Source: Sipunculus nudus (lineage: Eukaryota > Annelida > Sipuncula > Golfingiida > Sipunculidae). Taken from it: a stretch of DNA of 64,000 nucleotides. Location of the stretch: assembly GCA_026874595.1 (NCBI GenBank), contig CM049318.1, positions 58,126,250 through 58,190,249 on the forward strand. Reading direction: 5' to 3'. The notes beneath the pieces are model-generated. The model made no database searches. It worked only from the letters and a program-made list of their open reading frames with translations, and was not told the origin of the DNA. The first letter of the stretch is position 1, and every line of letters starts with the position of its first letter. Shown in pieces: positions 48,501-57,599 of this stretch. Made by a program: the position numbers and the translations under genes.

Positions 48501-51500
48501 TCAATCTACTGAAGAAATTAAAAGTGTTCAAATGCAAAATTCTCATTCAATAAGGTATCACTGAAAATGTATAAACTTTGTGTCTTTTTTTATGTCCAAC
48601 ATTTAAAAAAAATGAGATACATTATGGTATCCTTACAAGTTGGCAAAATTTCATGAATTTTTGTCTTAACCAATAAATAGCTTTTTAAATTCAGACTTAT
48701 GTTTTTTACCTTGTCATAGAAAGCTGCCTTTTTTTAAATGAATACAACACCATGATAAAGATGAAGCAGGGTACATCAGAAGATATGGGGAAATACAAAT
48801 GCTGCTTTCTTTTAAACAACAGAGAACCTAAGCTACTGTTCATCTCAAACTAATTTGACTGGCCCATTACCAGTTCTCTTGTAGTTAACTTAGTTCCTGA
48901 TAGATGGCACTGTAATAACCTCTCAGTGAAAGAATGTTTAATTTCAAGGATTAACTGTCAATTGTTACATTCTGAATAAAAAAACACACAAAAACACATG
49001 AACTGGAATGAACACATACCCACCTGGCAGAGTAAAAAAATACTTTATTTTGAATACAAAACACCTGAAGTGCTAGTTAATTACCTCAAGTTGCTGACCT
49101 CGTAAGCGGCATTCTGCACTGACATTTTGCTTGATGAGTACACGAATCATGTTCTGTTTCATATCCTGCAAAGAGAAGAAACATTTCTATACATCAAAGT
49201 TTCAGAATTCAGCCAAGATTCGGATGCAGAACTGGCACGTGGAGTGCAGATAAAAATCAGTAATGACTAAATAAAAAAATAAATAAGGTGAGAATCCTTA
49301 TGCCTGGACCAGTATGCAGAATGCGCAACCGGCAAAATGAATCATAACATGTAGCATTATTTGCTGGTTCAACATGACATGTCTGAATGACATGTAGAAA
49401 ACATGCATGTAGCCATGCTGGTAGAAAACGAAATCTCTCAACATACATTCCGCATGCCATATACTGTACATAAAGAATCTTAGCTTTCTGAATGATATAT
49501 ATATATATACACACAATTACTCTAACACAAGTATAACCTCAGGTGGCTTATTCTTATTACTATCAAATATTCCCTTTGTGGCATTTTGGCGATCTGACTT
49601 TTAGCCAGCCTGAGGCAAGTGTTCTAGCTGTCAGAGTGCCTTTACATTCTCAAACAAGGAAGGCACTTTGAGGGTGCAAATATTTTCGTAAATTTTGACA
49701 ATGCCTGATGGCCTACAAGTACAGCATATTGGCTTATCCCTCTGCATGTTTGTTGAATTTCTGACTGCATGAATACAAGCATGGCTCGCACAGGTTAAGC
49801 GATGGCAGTGAATTTGTAAGCCATACAGGAAATGAAGGAGTTTAAAATCGGGATGTGAGTTCCCATGTATTCTTTTGTGTTAATTCATCATTCGTAGCCT
49901 AATGTTAACATTATTGGCTGTTTACAATGATATAAATGCAACATGATGGAAGACCACTGCGATGCTTTCTTCCATATATCAAACTTGTATCACAACTCAA
50001 GTTAGGCTTACCAGCCAAATATAAACACTTACAAAGTCGAGTATTCAAGGCTAACATTCCATATGTCCAGCATCAAATGACATAATCACTTTCACTTTGA
50101 TAAATAAAGAGCATATATAGACTTAGTGGTAAGAACCGAATACAAAATCATGTTTAATATATGAAAAGCAAAAAATGACTGATGACCAATCATGAATTGA
50201 TTATTTTTTGTACCTTCCATATTATTGCAGTATCTGCTGTATAGATGACTTTCAGTTAGCTGTGCTAAAAAAATATTATGGTCAAACTGGTCAAAAGTGA
50301 TACAGAAACTTCTGTGTTCTGAAGTATTTTTATGGTTAAAAATGGTCCAAATATTATTAGGAAGGAAAATGATTGACACGGGAGTCAGATTTTTTTTTAG
50401 CAACGACTCCAGATCACCACCTGTCACTTCGGCAATAAAAACATTTGATGCAGGGGTTTAAAGTGATGTGGTCAGTACGTGAGAAACAAATGATTAATTT
50501 TTTTTTGCCCAATGGAAGCACAAATGACAGGTGTGACCACTACTGGTTCAGCTGATGTATATTGTTATCATCAGATCAGCTCAGAGGATGTCAGGGTTGG
50601 GAGAGAAGGCATAATATTGACATGCTAGTAGATACAGTTAAATCTCCCCTTATGACCACCTCAAAGTAACGACCACTTGTCCTAGTCCCAGTTTCTGTTT
50701 TCTGTTTATCTGAGGCCTCCCTTAGATGACCACCTCGAAAATGCACCACTTTATCTAGGTTCCACTAGTGGTTGTAATTTTGAGGTTTTACTGTATAATC
50801 ACTGTACCCACGGCAAGTTTTGTGAAGCCCTGAATCTTCTGGTACTTGACATACAGATCTTTCTTCTCCTGTGTCAGCTGACAATTCTTCTCCTTCAGAT
50901 TCTCAGCTTCCTGCATCAACGTCCTCACTGCCGTCTTCAGTATCATAACCTCCACTTCAGCGTCAAACAATTTCCTATCAACAATATACAGTAGAATGTT
51001 GTTTATCCGACCACTTTGGGGGACAAGGTTTCAGATATAGGTCATTCAGATAAATGCATGATCATTCGGATAAACAACCATTTGAATAAATGATTTTGCA
51101 TGAGATTGCATCAAGCACAATGCTTGCAGACCTGCTGCCAGATAATGGACGTTATCGGATACTGAGAGATCCAACTTTATTAAGCTGACATATAATAAAT
51201 ATTGGCAGCAATATTTGTGTTACACTTTCCATCAGTTTGTGAATATAAGATCTATACTATTACCATGATCATTGGTTGGCTTTTTGATAAGCTGCTGACA
51301 GTTCAGCAGTTTACACAATTGTTGAATTAGATCCAATTTTTTAAACCAAATAACTCAGATGACTTAAAGTCAGCTGAGCTAAAAATTGGTAATTCCTTTT
51401 CATTTGCATATTAGTAGTCACAATTTAGGTTTGGGATGGAAATTCAGGCAATCCACAGAACACAGATTACATGCATTATCTAGTTTACAAAATTAATCAG

Positions 51501-54500
51501 ATCTTTATTTCAACATGTCACCATTTAGTTTGATTATTTTGTTTCTCATGATAGTTCAAACATGGTATTATCTGAGACTAGTGGTGGGAGTCGGTTCTTT
51601 TTTCATAATCGATCATCGGTTTGGGCAAATCGATCGATGATCGATTATTATTTGGTTCAGACAAATATAAAGAAATGTGAAATTATCTTTGAAACTGTAC
51701 TCTCTTAACCCAGCCCGCATGTCTAAGTAATTCTACCTGAAGAAAAGAAGATTTTGCCTTTTTTATATTTTCCTTTTATCACTAAGATATGGTATTCAAA
51801 ATTTTATTTTAATTAATTATAGTTATCAAGAATTAAACACAGTCCAGGACATCTACTTGCTGGCCCTCTTGAATACTCCCGCGTATCATTTTAAATTCAC
51901 CACCAGGACTTTCATTTTATAACAATTATAATGACTGCAGACATGCATATTGGTTTCACAGGCCTGCCAGAAAAATTACAGGCCCATATAATTTTTGCTA
52001 AAAATTAAAAAAATAAATAATTGAAAGCAAAAAATATAATTACTCATGCGGCAGATGAACCTGACATCAGTTGAGGAGATTATTTCTAAGAGAATCTTGC
52101 AAAATTGGCATAGACCTTGAGCATTATGGAGCATTTTAACGCCATCAGCCCATATTTGCAATGAACATCTCGTTAGAAAACTCTCCGCTAATTCTCCAAC
52201 TCCCTGCCAGTTCACAGAGGTTTAATAAAACCTCCGTTCTCTCATCTACCGTGTCACCTACCGTCTCATCTACCGAGGTTATTTGGGAACACAGACTCAT
52301 TATATGAAGTATTGTAAAAAATGGAAGAGTACTTTTTGCCTATAACTTAAAGGCATTCTGGTAAAAACAGTCATGAGTATGATGTAATCAATAGTTGCCT
52401 TTCGTAATCGAGCACTTGAACGTGGCTGCAAACCAACTGACTTTAGAAAAACCTAGATGCTCGGCCCACCACTATCTGAGACAGTTATATTTTATTTGAC
52501 ATGTCATAAACTGAACATCAGTCATAAAATTGACAGTGTACCTGAGGATCATACTACCTTTAAAAGTTATGATATTCTCATTGGTCTAATTACACCAGGT
52601 CACCCTACACTTGTTAGTCTGATTCTTGGCCCTGTGCCAGAAAATGTGTTATCAGACCAACCAGAGCAGGTGTTGCATGTTTAAAATATTACGGAGCTGG
52701 ATGCATAATGAGATAACAAGCTCTCATTGGTGTGATAACAATTCCTTGCTCTGTGCACACCCTGGTGGTCGAACCCAGAAAATCTTGCTATACAAAGCAG
52801 CGGTTACAGGAGAGGAGACCTGGGATGACTGCAATGTATAACTGTATACACTATGTGTGGAGCGATGCTTCACATGATGTTTATGAGACTGAGTGTCTGT
52901 TCTTACCTGGCCAATGAAAGTGCCCCTGGGTTAGCTTTCATGTTGTTACGCAGATAATGATGAACTTCTTCGACAGTTTGTGAGAGCTGCTTGTTCCCTT
53001 TCCATGCATTGTTTTTAGCTTTTTGAGTCTCAAAAAATGTCCTCACATCTCGCACTTGGGCATCCTGAAAAATGTATTGTTATCACATTGTGCCAGTGAG
53101 GTGATACAGTAAAATTTTGCCAGATTGCCAGACCATCCCGCAATGATGACCACCGCCTCTAAGACGGCCACTTTTCTTGGTCCAAGACTAATATAAATCA
53201 TCATAAAACCTCTCACAATCATGACCACTCCACTAACATGACCACTTTGGCTGGTCCCGAGGTGGCTGTGTTAGTTAGATTTAACTGTATTTATATTAAG
53301 GCCTGCACTAATACTAATGAGTTCAAACTGGAAGTAAATACTACAGACCAGTACCTCCTGATCATTAATTATTACTGTCACACAGTGACATGAATTTAAT
53401 TAAGTAAAAGAGGTAACAGTTGGGTTTATGGTCTGATATCACTCACTGAGTCTCATCTAAATTTATAATTTTTTTCTTGGTTTATGGTTCTGTTCATTAT
53501 TGAAGATTTTCTTTGGCTCCCAGGGGAGCATACACCCTAACACAAACCTTCATAGAGCAACAGAGTCATCCATTGCCTGCATGACCAGTGACCATTCACC
53601 ATTAAGGGAGAGGGCTTTGGCCAGGAGTCTTAGCAAGGAAGGCAGTCTCAACTGGATTAAAACCCAAAACCTTATGGTCATAAGTCTAGTGGCCTTACCA
53701 AAACTCTAAACACACTCCCTGTTATTGGTTAATAAGTGATGTTAAAAATTAAAACACTCTACACTCATTTACATACTGTTTATGTATATATGAAAATAAT
53801 ACCTGTACATAACATAATTTATGTTAGTAACTAACAAGAAATTTACACACATTAAAAGATAGATACAGACAATTAAAATGGAATAAATAACATGTGAATG
53901 ATATGACTACTTGATCTTAAAGGTTCTCTAAAATACAAAATAAAATACATACCTGTAGGCACTGATGAACAGTCTGGAGAGTTGTAGGAGGAGAGGAAAC
54001 ATCCACAAGTTCACCACTGTTCTCATATCGGAACCTGCAATGTGGAAGCTATCTCGCTATATCTATTTTTCTTTTATACAGAAAACTTGTGCAAAATGTC
54101 TTACCTATTTCTGAAACAACAACTAAATAAACATAAGGTTCCCAGCATTTCCCCAAAAATATACTCCTGCGTCCCCCTCCCCCTCCCACATCCCAGCCCC
54201 CCACTCAAGTTTTTCCTGTCAAATTTAAAGACCTTTTTTTTCCAAGTCTGACTTGCCTTGTGAATTGTACCATTTTGACTACGCAACACTGAGAGGCTCA
54301 TATCTTTGTATATTACCAATAGGCCTCACTTTTTCCTGGGAACATAGGGTTCCCAGCATTTCCCCAAAAATATACTCCTGCGTCCCCCCCCCCTCCCCAG
54401 CCCCCCACTCAAGTTTTTCCTGTCAAATTAAAAGACCTTTTTTTTCCAAGTCTGACTTGCCTTGTGAATTGTACCATTTTGACTACGCAACACTGAGAGG

Positions 54501-57500
54501 CTCATATCTTTGTAAATTACCAATAGGCTTAACTTTTTTTCTGCGGCAACGACAAACATACCACTTTTTTAGTTTAAAGTTTACTTGTGTTTTTCTGAGA
54601 ATCTCTGTCTCTTGTTGGGGTATAGCTGAAATTCTCCACATCTTATTTGTGTTTACCTGAGATTCTCCATGTCTTGTATGTGTTTACTGTTTACCTGAAA
54701 TTCTCCACGTCTTGTTTGTGTTTACCTGAGATTCTCCACATTCTGCTTGTGTTTACCTGAGATTCTCAATGTCTTGTTTGTGTATACCTGAGATTCTCCA
54801 CAATTTGTTTGTGTTTACCTGAGATTCTCCACCTTCTGTTTGTGTTTACCTGAGATTCTCCACCTTCTGTTTGTGTATACCTGAGATTCTCCATGTCTTG
54901 TTTGTGTTTACCTGAGATTCTCCATGTCTTGTTTGTGTATACCTGAGATTCTCCACAATTTGTTTGTGTTTATCTGAGATTCTCCACCTTCTGTTTGTGT
55001 ATACCTGAGATTCTCCATGTCTCGTTCGTGTATACCTGTCAGGTTCAATTTTTCAGCCCGCGCAGGGCCCTAATACCTGAGATTCTCCACAATTTGTTTG
55101 TGTTTACCTGAGATTCTCCACATCTTGCTTGATATCTAGTCGTTTAGTCTTCTCAGCTAGCTGTATCACAGAGTCCAGTGCATTGTTAGTTAGGTACATC
55201 AAAATGAGGCTGGGCGGGTGATCACGCAGAACCTTGCTCAGTTTACTCCATACTTTCTCTCGCTGCTGCTCCCTGAAAAACAAAAGTGCCATCCCTGTAT
55301 TATACATCAGTGCTAAAACAATACATTAATACTGCACGATACAACACATATTTTGATACTTTGCTCACAATGATATACATAGGGTGGTACTTTGCTTACG
55401 ATATAATCCAATATCGCGATACTTTGCTCATGATATAATATATTGTTATGTAGCTTGTGAGATCCGATACATTATCACAATACCTTACAATAAATAGTGT
55501 GTTACTTTGCTGACAATATGATACATATTGCAACACTTTGCTCACAAAATCAAAGTCAGCTGATCTTAAAAGTTTAAATGTGACTTGAAGCCCATGATTC
55601 AACCTTGCACAGTATTTTAGTATAATTAAGATATCACTTCATATGATACTTTGTGGATATACACACAAAACAGATGAGTGATTTGCACTTCAACCCACTG
55701 TGAGCAAGGTCACAATTTCATCTCAGTGACCACATCATACCTGTAGAGTGGTAAGAATGGTAGTATGACATAATAATAATGGAAGTGTGTTATCACAATA
55801 ATGGAAGTATGACATCAAAATAATAGAAGCATGACATCATAATAACTGAAGTATGGCATCATAATAATCAAAGTATAACATCATAATAACAAAGTATGAT
55901 ATCATAGCAATGGAAGTATGACAGAATAATGGAAGCATGACATCTTAACAATTGAAGTATGACATAATAATGAAAGTAAGATATCATAGCAATGCAAGTA
56001 TGACCTCATAATAATGGAAGTATTACATCACAGCAATGGAAGTATGACATCATTACAATGGAAATTTGACATCATAATAATGGAAGAATGACATCATAAT
56101 CAAGGAAAAACAACATCATAATAATGGGGAACAACATCATAAAATTGGAATAATGAATAAGAAAGAATTACATTCACCTGATGTGTAGGCTTGGGATATC
56201 AGTTTTCTATATCAAGATAATGTTGTAAAATTTATTGAGATATATTGTGATATCATAATACCAGTATTTGGTGTGGAAACTCTAGTGCTTTTTATAATAT
56301 CACAAATGTAAGTATTTTCTGCCATGAGATACATAAAGATATCCCAATATCAGAAAATCTAGCATTATCATCAGATCACAGCTGTAAGTAATGTTTCTAG
56401 GACTACCTACAAGTTGGCGAATCCCCTGAGTTTTTTTCAGAAAACCTGATGGTCACTTCGTTAAACAGCATAATTTTGAACATTTTAATATACCAATGTC
56501 TATTTAATTTTATGATTATTTCTACATAGAATTAAAGGTGATTCATTAAAAAAAATGTTATCCTTGAAACTAAATGATTTTCCAAATACAGAAAGACTCT
56601 AGCGTTCAGGTAATAATCCTATAGGGCATGTTTGTACATCCAAAAGTAAATGATTTTTCAAACACAGAAAGACTAGTGACTCACGTTCAGGTAATATTCC
56701 TAAAAGGGCATGTTAGTGTATCCAAAACTGTGGAAAAAAATGTGTGCATCATGATATCAGAATAACAGGGAAGTTGACAACATGATTATAGCAGCTGTCA
56801 GATATTATGATAATCCCTAATATTAGTTATCATCCCAACCCTAATGATGCAGTAATACATATTCGTTATAAACAAAAATCTAATTGGCCTGGAGTCAAAC
56901 CCTGTATAGAAGGCAAATAATTGATTTATTTATGAAGATTCAAGCAATCTTAAATATGCAGATGATCAGCAATGCAGCCAACTCTAGTGGCAAAAAGTGT
57001 TTGTTGTCCATATCTTCTAATAGTAGACCATAGGTAAACTACTACTTGTTGGGTAAGATACTCTAATTTTGGGGCAGTGCAAGATACAGCTCTAGGCACT
57101 GAGAGAGTTAGATGCTCTGTGAGAGCTTTTTATTTAAAATTAAAACATGCACCAGTCAATCTGAATGTCTGTAAACTTTCAAATCACAAGGTTTAAACTA
57201 TTACAGGACTGGGTCCCATGGTCTAGGGGTACAGCATAGGGCTCAAAGCTGGGAGACCATGAGTTCAAATATCAGCCAAGCAGTTGAGATTTTTCATGGT
57301 TGGCCCCTATCCAGGGTGAGCCCTTGCTAAATGAGGAGATGCCCAAACGTCATGTTTCACTCACATATGAGTGTACCTTTTGGGGGTTCCTCAGAGTTAT
57401 AGATCCAGGACCACAGAGCCTCGTTGATGTCATGTGTTTCCCCCAGTCACAAAGTGTGACACCAAACTGGTGAACATAATACAAAGTTTTATAAAAAAAA

Positions 57501-57591
57501 CTCACACAGGAGCAGAAGATGACCCAAATTCTCCCTTTAAGAGCTGGTCCAGAAATAACTGGATTTTCTCACATGTATCTCTGACGTCTGT
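27463..57591 (-). CDS. HAUS5: HAUS5, augmin complex subunit 5 (3' part, 11 exons)
   Basis: Eleven exons, read right to left, join in phase to an open frame of about 470 codons ending in TGA at 27463-27465. Exons: 57506-57591, 55108-55272, 53953-54034, 52907-53064, 50812-50974, 49085-49165, 48069-48214, 42252-42372, 30391-30535, 29012-29144 and 27463-27592. All introns are GT-AG. The product is mostly helical with a heptad-like stretch in the 50.8-kb exon. From memory it matches vertebrate HAUS5 in order: a DHPPSLIL segment, IRVLIKQN, FPLYKAPECL, and the C-terminal WWDQPA followed by QQW..NW. HAUS5 is a core subunit of augmin, which docks gamma-tubulin ring complexes on spindle microtubules for branching nucleation. 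The human protein is ~630 residues, so about the first 160-180 residues and the promoter lie beyond the right edge. Assignment rests on remembered motifs, not a database search. Confidence 0.78.
29012..29144 (-). CDS. HAUS5: HAUS5 exon, acceptor ambiguous
   Basis: The donor is GCCTG|gtgagt. The acceptor at 29144 (gatattacag|GT) gives R-G-LCEEVKRHDKRH. A second acceptor at 29222 (ggtgtgcag|TC) is also phase-compatible and would add 26 in-frame residues containing VMPDQLGHETLGKENI. Neither has a strong pyrimidine tract, and both could be used alternatively. The exon ends KDFVQA, with TG left over to start the WW of the last exon. Confidence 0.7.
30391..30535 (-). CDS. HAUS5: HAUS5 exon
   Basis: The acceptor is attttggtag and the donor is GTCAGAG|gtaacg. 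The exon is 145 nt (48 codons + 1). It encodes APECLFEQVLKLKNETEE and ends KKSAVDYVR. It lies just downstream, in gene sense, of the DIRS-bearing repeat. Confidence 0.78.
30570..30810 (-). repeat. Dispersed repeat, pair with 52.57-52.77 kb
   Basis: In reverse complement this shares ttggtctgattcttggccct, ggtgttatcagacca and atgtttaaaat with 52570-52770. Both copies are in HAUS5 introns in opposite orientation. Confidence 0.7.
31668..31842. repeat. DIRS left inverted terminal repeat
   Basis: It begins ggttttgttagtaaact and is the inverse of 37145-37323 over ~175 bp, with few mismatches in the inner ~130 bp. A 29-bp terminal extension (31639-31667, a C run followed by attccctccc) lies outside the repeat and is copied in the internal complementary region. 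Confidence 0.9.
31883..31993. repeat. DIRS internal complementary region
   Basis: Bases 31883-31946 are the reverse complement of the extreme left end. Bases 31947-31993 match the reverse complement of the extreme right end with one difference (attacg against attatg). In DIRS1 models this region templates joining of the two termini in the circular intermediate. Confidence 0.9.
32053..32934 (-). CDS. DIRS ORF3, tyrosine recombinase catalytic domain
   Basis: The open frame of ~293 codons has no ATG at its start. The frame is open from about 32988, and real homology begins near 32934 (LGHDRVLHHPLVLDFLKG). Catalytic residues of the phage-integrase family are present, numbered from 32934: R75 in GRRSELHAL, H209-x-x-R212 in HDIRAL, and nucleophile Y245 in FTRFYLKDV. 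The enzyme would integrate the circular DNA copy by recombination. The matching N-terminal core-binding domain is in the ORF2 frame, one base off, so a -1 shift near 32935 would be needed for a full enzyme. Six glycines (154-159) come from a 19-base C run at 32459-32477 that is prone to length change. Confidence 0.87.
   Translation of the reverse strand: MPLGHDRVLHHPLVLDFLKGVHARASCPRYFAPSWRLDVVLRHLREPPYEPLRSAHLLHLSRKTVFLLALSSVGRRSELHALVADSKFMQIGADGSSATLHFPPDFYRKNQNFDDPPSAWHVPALPNGQYCYGATNCPVRVLRYYLKATQSLRGGGGGGRKKLFISTKVTTSNKEISPITISAWLKATIVAAYESASPSTLEQLHIKAHDIRALSTSLGHFSGISPNQLVKKVYWKSPSTFTRFYLKDVQLQAYGLYSLGPVIASGEVLLFSRPSSSSPSVPPPMSSAAPSQH
32688..35297 (-). pseudogene. DIRS ORF2, reverse transcriptase-RNase H (broken)
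   Basis: The frame from 35297 is interrupted by TAA at 34845-34847 and continues in frame to 32688. After the stop, a 706-residue stretch carries RT motifs KIDLTDAY (55-62), ALPFG (88-92) and catalytic YLDD (121-124). RNase H follows with TNAS (N286 where Asp is expected), ELRA, VRTDN (D343) and LADALSR (D394). Its tail (about residues 560-620) is the core-binding domain of the tyrosine recombinase. The piece before the stop holds the normal RT N-terminus (LSAHFPPW..IT, ending LALEEAIQSM). Family-like sequence appears in other frames near 34180-34050 and 33430-33260, suggesting paired compensating indels. No ATG precedes 34922, so initiation or frameshifting from ORF1 is unclear. Confidence 0.85.
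35251..37023 (-). CDS. DIRS ORF1, gag-like protein
   Basis: 590 residues from ATG at 37021-37023. The preceding in-frame codons are not ATG. The N-terminus has a zinc-binding-like cysteine cluster: C7-x2-C10, C23, C26, C33, C40-x2-C43, with D18 and H20 in between. This is followed by a proline/serine-rich middle (roughly residues 150-300) and a helical C-terminal part ending RPLFDRALEH. This matches the layout of DIRS-order ORF1 proteins, thought to act as the structural (gag) component, although the family is poorly conserved. The frame is intact. It overlaps the upstream extension of the RT frame by ~46 nt. Confidence 0.82.
   Translation of the reverse strand: MENPKYCVSCGTVIPGWDSHPTCLCCRTNNDSCRGPADPCFHCQTWSTDKWALFQDWAHSPVIGGSPSNIPLSGPVVVSGGEGGSLPWLNATRPCCVHRPFPPVLSPLQWFRQLNHCFLIHGNRSLPPFLRPPVLTAHLPIPYYINCPGFAHHLCRISTIRLDPNQSARRPRRHPRYFLPGRSHRPRLLPDSFIISGAGWSRPAGSPYLPGVQVSASVPPASVSGQPASPPVPPSAALPPRPAGSFFQLPSAVLPAAPVPVPSRMVPAAACSPASCFQPPVVLAQRVSLAPPTRGSPGSPTSQSADPALAPDQWSEIALQRQVWHMRKSALLDLVATSTQEDNPSGPKFRRLQPRTSSASAAGSYLNPAALQSPSAAPAVCMEFTDHTGDLLREHHAVVSGSRSSTTGAPLPPGSDKPWSPGTLWNSRGYRATCFDRLLPFPDHPDIPSALMRLESGLEQPFADGKSLFPSSVQFSNRHLSDLEGLGRQAAGMVNDLQAVTSLLAVSPDPLTLNDIWQASAHTCTELNQVVWCLVENCILLRRTAFIQSSKHLKPELTQAELTELYSQPLTGSLLFGGQLRPLFDRALEH
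37145..37323. repeat. DIRS right inverted terminal repeat
   Basis: Inverse partner of the left repeat, ending acataataaaa at the junction with the host repeat (acctaatattttatcac). It lies upstream of the gag-like gene and so probably carries the element's promoter. No specific promoter motif was identified. Confidence 0.88.
38935..39115 (-). repeat. Dispersed repeat, inverted third copy
   Basis: Inverse relative of 7560-7775 and 9655-9850: gtgtttgtgtgtatttgttc, aatttcatgaaatt, then caattagattttggtg. Confidence 0.6.
39218..42024 (+). mobile_element. Dispersed element copy with the same ends, divergent interior
   Basis: The left end is gacccatgggtcatgac with gctcagctg. The right end is gacggacaaagacccatc, then gtcagctgagctaaaaa. 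The interior contains several gaccttgacctttgacct motifs (41060-41760) and short palindromic pieces with ttcgcgaa (39440-39840). It may be a composite of more than one element. Confidence 0.45.
42252..42372 (-). CDS. HAUS5: HAUS5 exon
   Basis: The acceptor used is cactgtag|CACTCAG. An AG six bases further in would break the phase. The donor is TACAAG|gtgaat. The exon is 121 nt (1 + 40 codons). It encodes TQKAAIIDLSINKMVGS and ends AILEFPLYK, which joins APECLF of the next exon. The combined FPLYKAPECL recalls a vertebrate HAUS5 segment. The following intron is 11.7 kb and contains the DIRS element. Confidence 0.78.
42921..44981 (+). mobile_element. Dispersed element copy
   Basis: The left end is gggacccatgggtcactg with gctcagctga. 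The right end is gactatagctcagatgac, then gagctaaaaa, preceded by an ACAG/ACGG-rich tract. The right 750 bp is close to the 61-63 kb copies. G runs occur at ~43448 and ~44110. Confidence 0.6.
45489..48088. repeat. 31-bp minisatellite seeded at a HAUS5 splice donor (~84 copies)
   Basis: The + strand unit is ctgtctagtgtggtgtacat followed by cctgagtttac or cctgatattac (31 bp). It fills 2.6 kb of intron and ends exactly in the 48.1-kb HAUS5 exon. Subfamilies differ in the second half: cctgatatt, tattaagttt or tattgagttt, and ccggagttt with cgtgttgagtgta. These are arranged in blocks and higher-order groups. On the gene strand each unit reads GACAG|GTAAA or GACAG|GTAAT, i.e. a splice donor copy. 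Confidence 0.95.
48069..48214 (-). CDS. HAUS5: HAUS5 exon, donor at the edge of a 2.6-kb minisatellite
   Basis: The acceptor is tttccattag. Two donors are possible. CTAGACAG|gtaaac (exon end 48069, chosen) is near consensus and gives the same exon/intron geometry as the other splice-site minisatellite. CTTAT|gtacac (exon end 48087) is weaker. Both leave two bases and so keep the frame. They differ by six residues (MYTTLD). The exon encodes IVKYIQDTLSGRETELKL onward. The leftover AG (or AT) joins C of the next exon. Transcript data would settle the donor. Confidence 0.72.
49085..49165 (-). CDS. HAUS5: HAUS5 exon
   Basis: The acceptor is tctctttgcag and the donor is CTTGAG|gtaatt. The exon is 81 nt, 27 codons, phase 0 to 0. 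It encodes DMKQNMIRVLIKQNVSAECR and then LRGQQLE. The IRVLIKQN.SA.CRL block is one of the segments that recalls vertebrate HAUS5 (remembered as RLLIKGNSAS). Confidence 0.8.
50812..50974 (-). CDS. HAUS5: HAUS5 exon, coiled coil
   Basis: The acceptor is gttgatag and the donor is CTTGCC|gtgggt. The exon is 163 nt (1 + 54 codons). It encodes KLFDAEVEVMILKTAV and then RTLMQEAENLKEKN, a clear amphipathic heptad pattern expected for a HAUS coiled coil. The donor is a less common GTGGGT, but it is the only one that keeps phase with the 49.1-kb exon. Confidence 0.8.
52570..52770 (+). repeat. Dispersed repeat, pair with 30.6 kb
   Basis: Contains attggtctaattacacc, gattcttggccctgtgcc and atcagaccaaccagagcagg. 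It is inverse to the 30.6-kb copy. Confidence 0.7.
52907..53064 (-). CDS. HAUS5: HAUS5 exon
   Basis: The acceptor is catttttcag and the donor is GGCCAG|gtaaga. The exon is 158 nt (52 codons + 2). It begins DAQVRDVRTFFETQK and ends NPGALSLA. The trailing AG joins G of the next exon as arginine. The sequence is polar and helical, consistent with the coiled-coil body of an augmin subunit. Confidence 0.8.
53953..54034 (-). CDS. HAUS5: HAUS5 exon
   Basis: The acceptor is cacattgcag and the donor is CTACAG|gtatgt. The exon is 82 nt (1 + 27 codons). It encodes FRYENSGELVDVSSPPTTLQ and then TVHQCLQ. Its leading G completes the AGG arginine split with the 55.1-kb exon, and it ends in phase 0. Confidence 0.78.
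54137..54548. repeat. 211-bp direct tandem duplication
   Basis: Two near-identical copies begin ggttcccagcatttcccc at 54137 and 54348. Each contains a C-rich run and a T-rich run. The copies differ mainly in the length of the C-rich run. It is intronic in HAUS5. Confidence 0.9.
54586..55127. repeat. 31-bp minisatellite seeded at a second HAUS5 splice donor (~16 copies)
   Basis: The + strand unit is ctgagattctccacatcttg followed by tttgtgtttac (31 bp). It is more degenerate at the left end and interrupted by an unrelated ~40 bp at about 55036-55075. The rightmost unit is the real exon end (55108-55127). On the gene strand each unit reads AATCTCAG|GTAAAC. Confidence 0.93.
55108..55272 (-). CDS. 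HAUS5: HAUS5 exon, donor embedded in a 31-bp minisatellite
   Basis: The acceptor is gtttttcag and the donor is AATCTCAG|gtaaac. The exon is 165 nt (1 + 54 codons + 2). It encodes a helical segment with KVLRDHPPSLILMYL, which resembles the NHPP segment remembered from vertebrate HAUS5. The last 20 nt of this exon plus the first 11 nt of its intron are repeated many times downstream (54586-55127), so the junction sits at the edge of a tandem array. Confidence 0.8.
55762..56160. repeat. ~22-bp degenerate tandem repeat
   Basis: The unit is close to ataataatggaagtatgaca with tc, repeated about 18 times with frequent substitutions and small indels, inside the intron upstream of the 55.1-kb exon. 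It is unrelated to the 31-bp arrays. Confidence 0.85.
57208..57470 (+). mobile_element. Degenerate tRNA-derived SINE
   Basis: A-box-like tggtctaggggtacagc and B-box-like gagttcaaatatc about 40 nt apart, followed by a body with cacatatgagtgtacc. It lies just downstream, in gene sense, of the 57.5-kb HAUS5 exon. Confidence 0.45.
57506..57591 (-). CDS. HAUS5: HAUS5 exon (most 5' exon in window)
   Basis: The acceptor is tctctttccag and the donor is CCTGT|gtgagt. The exon is 86 nt, starts in phase 0 and leaves two bases (GT). It encodes 28 residues beginning TDVRDTCEKIQLFLDQLL. The leftover GT joins the G of the next exon to give valine. No upstream partner with compatible phase was found between 57.6 and 64 kb, so the preceding exon is probably off the window. 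Confidence 0.75.
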
Positions 57592-57599
57592 CTGGAAAG

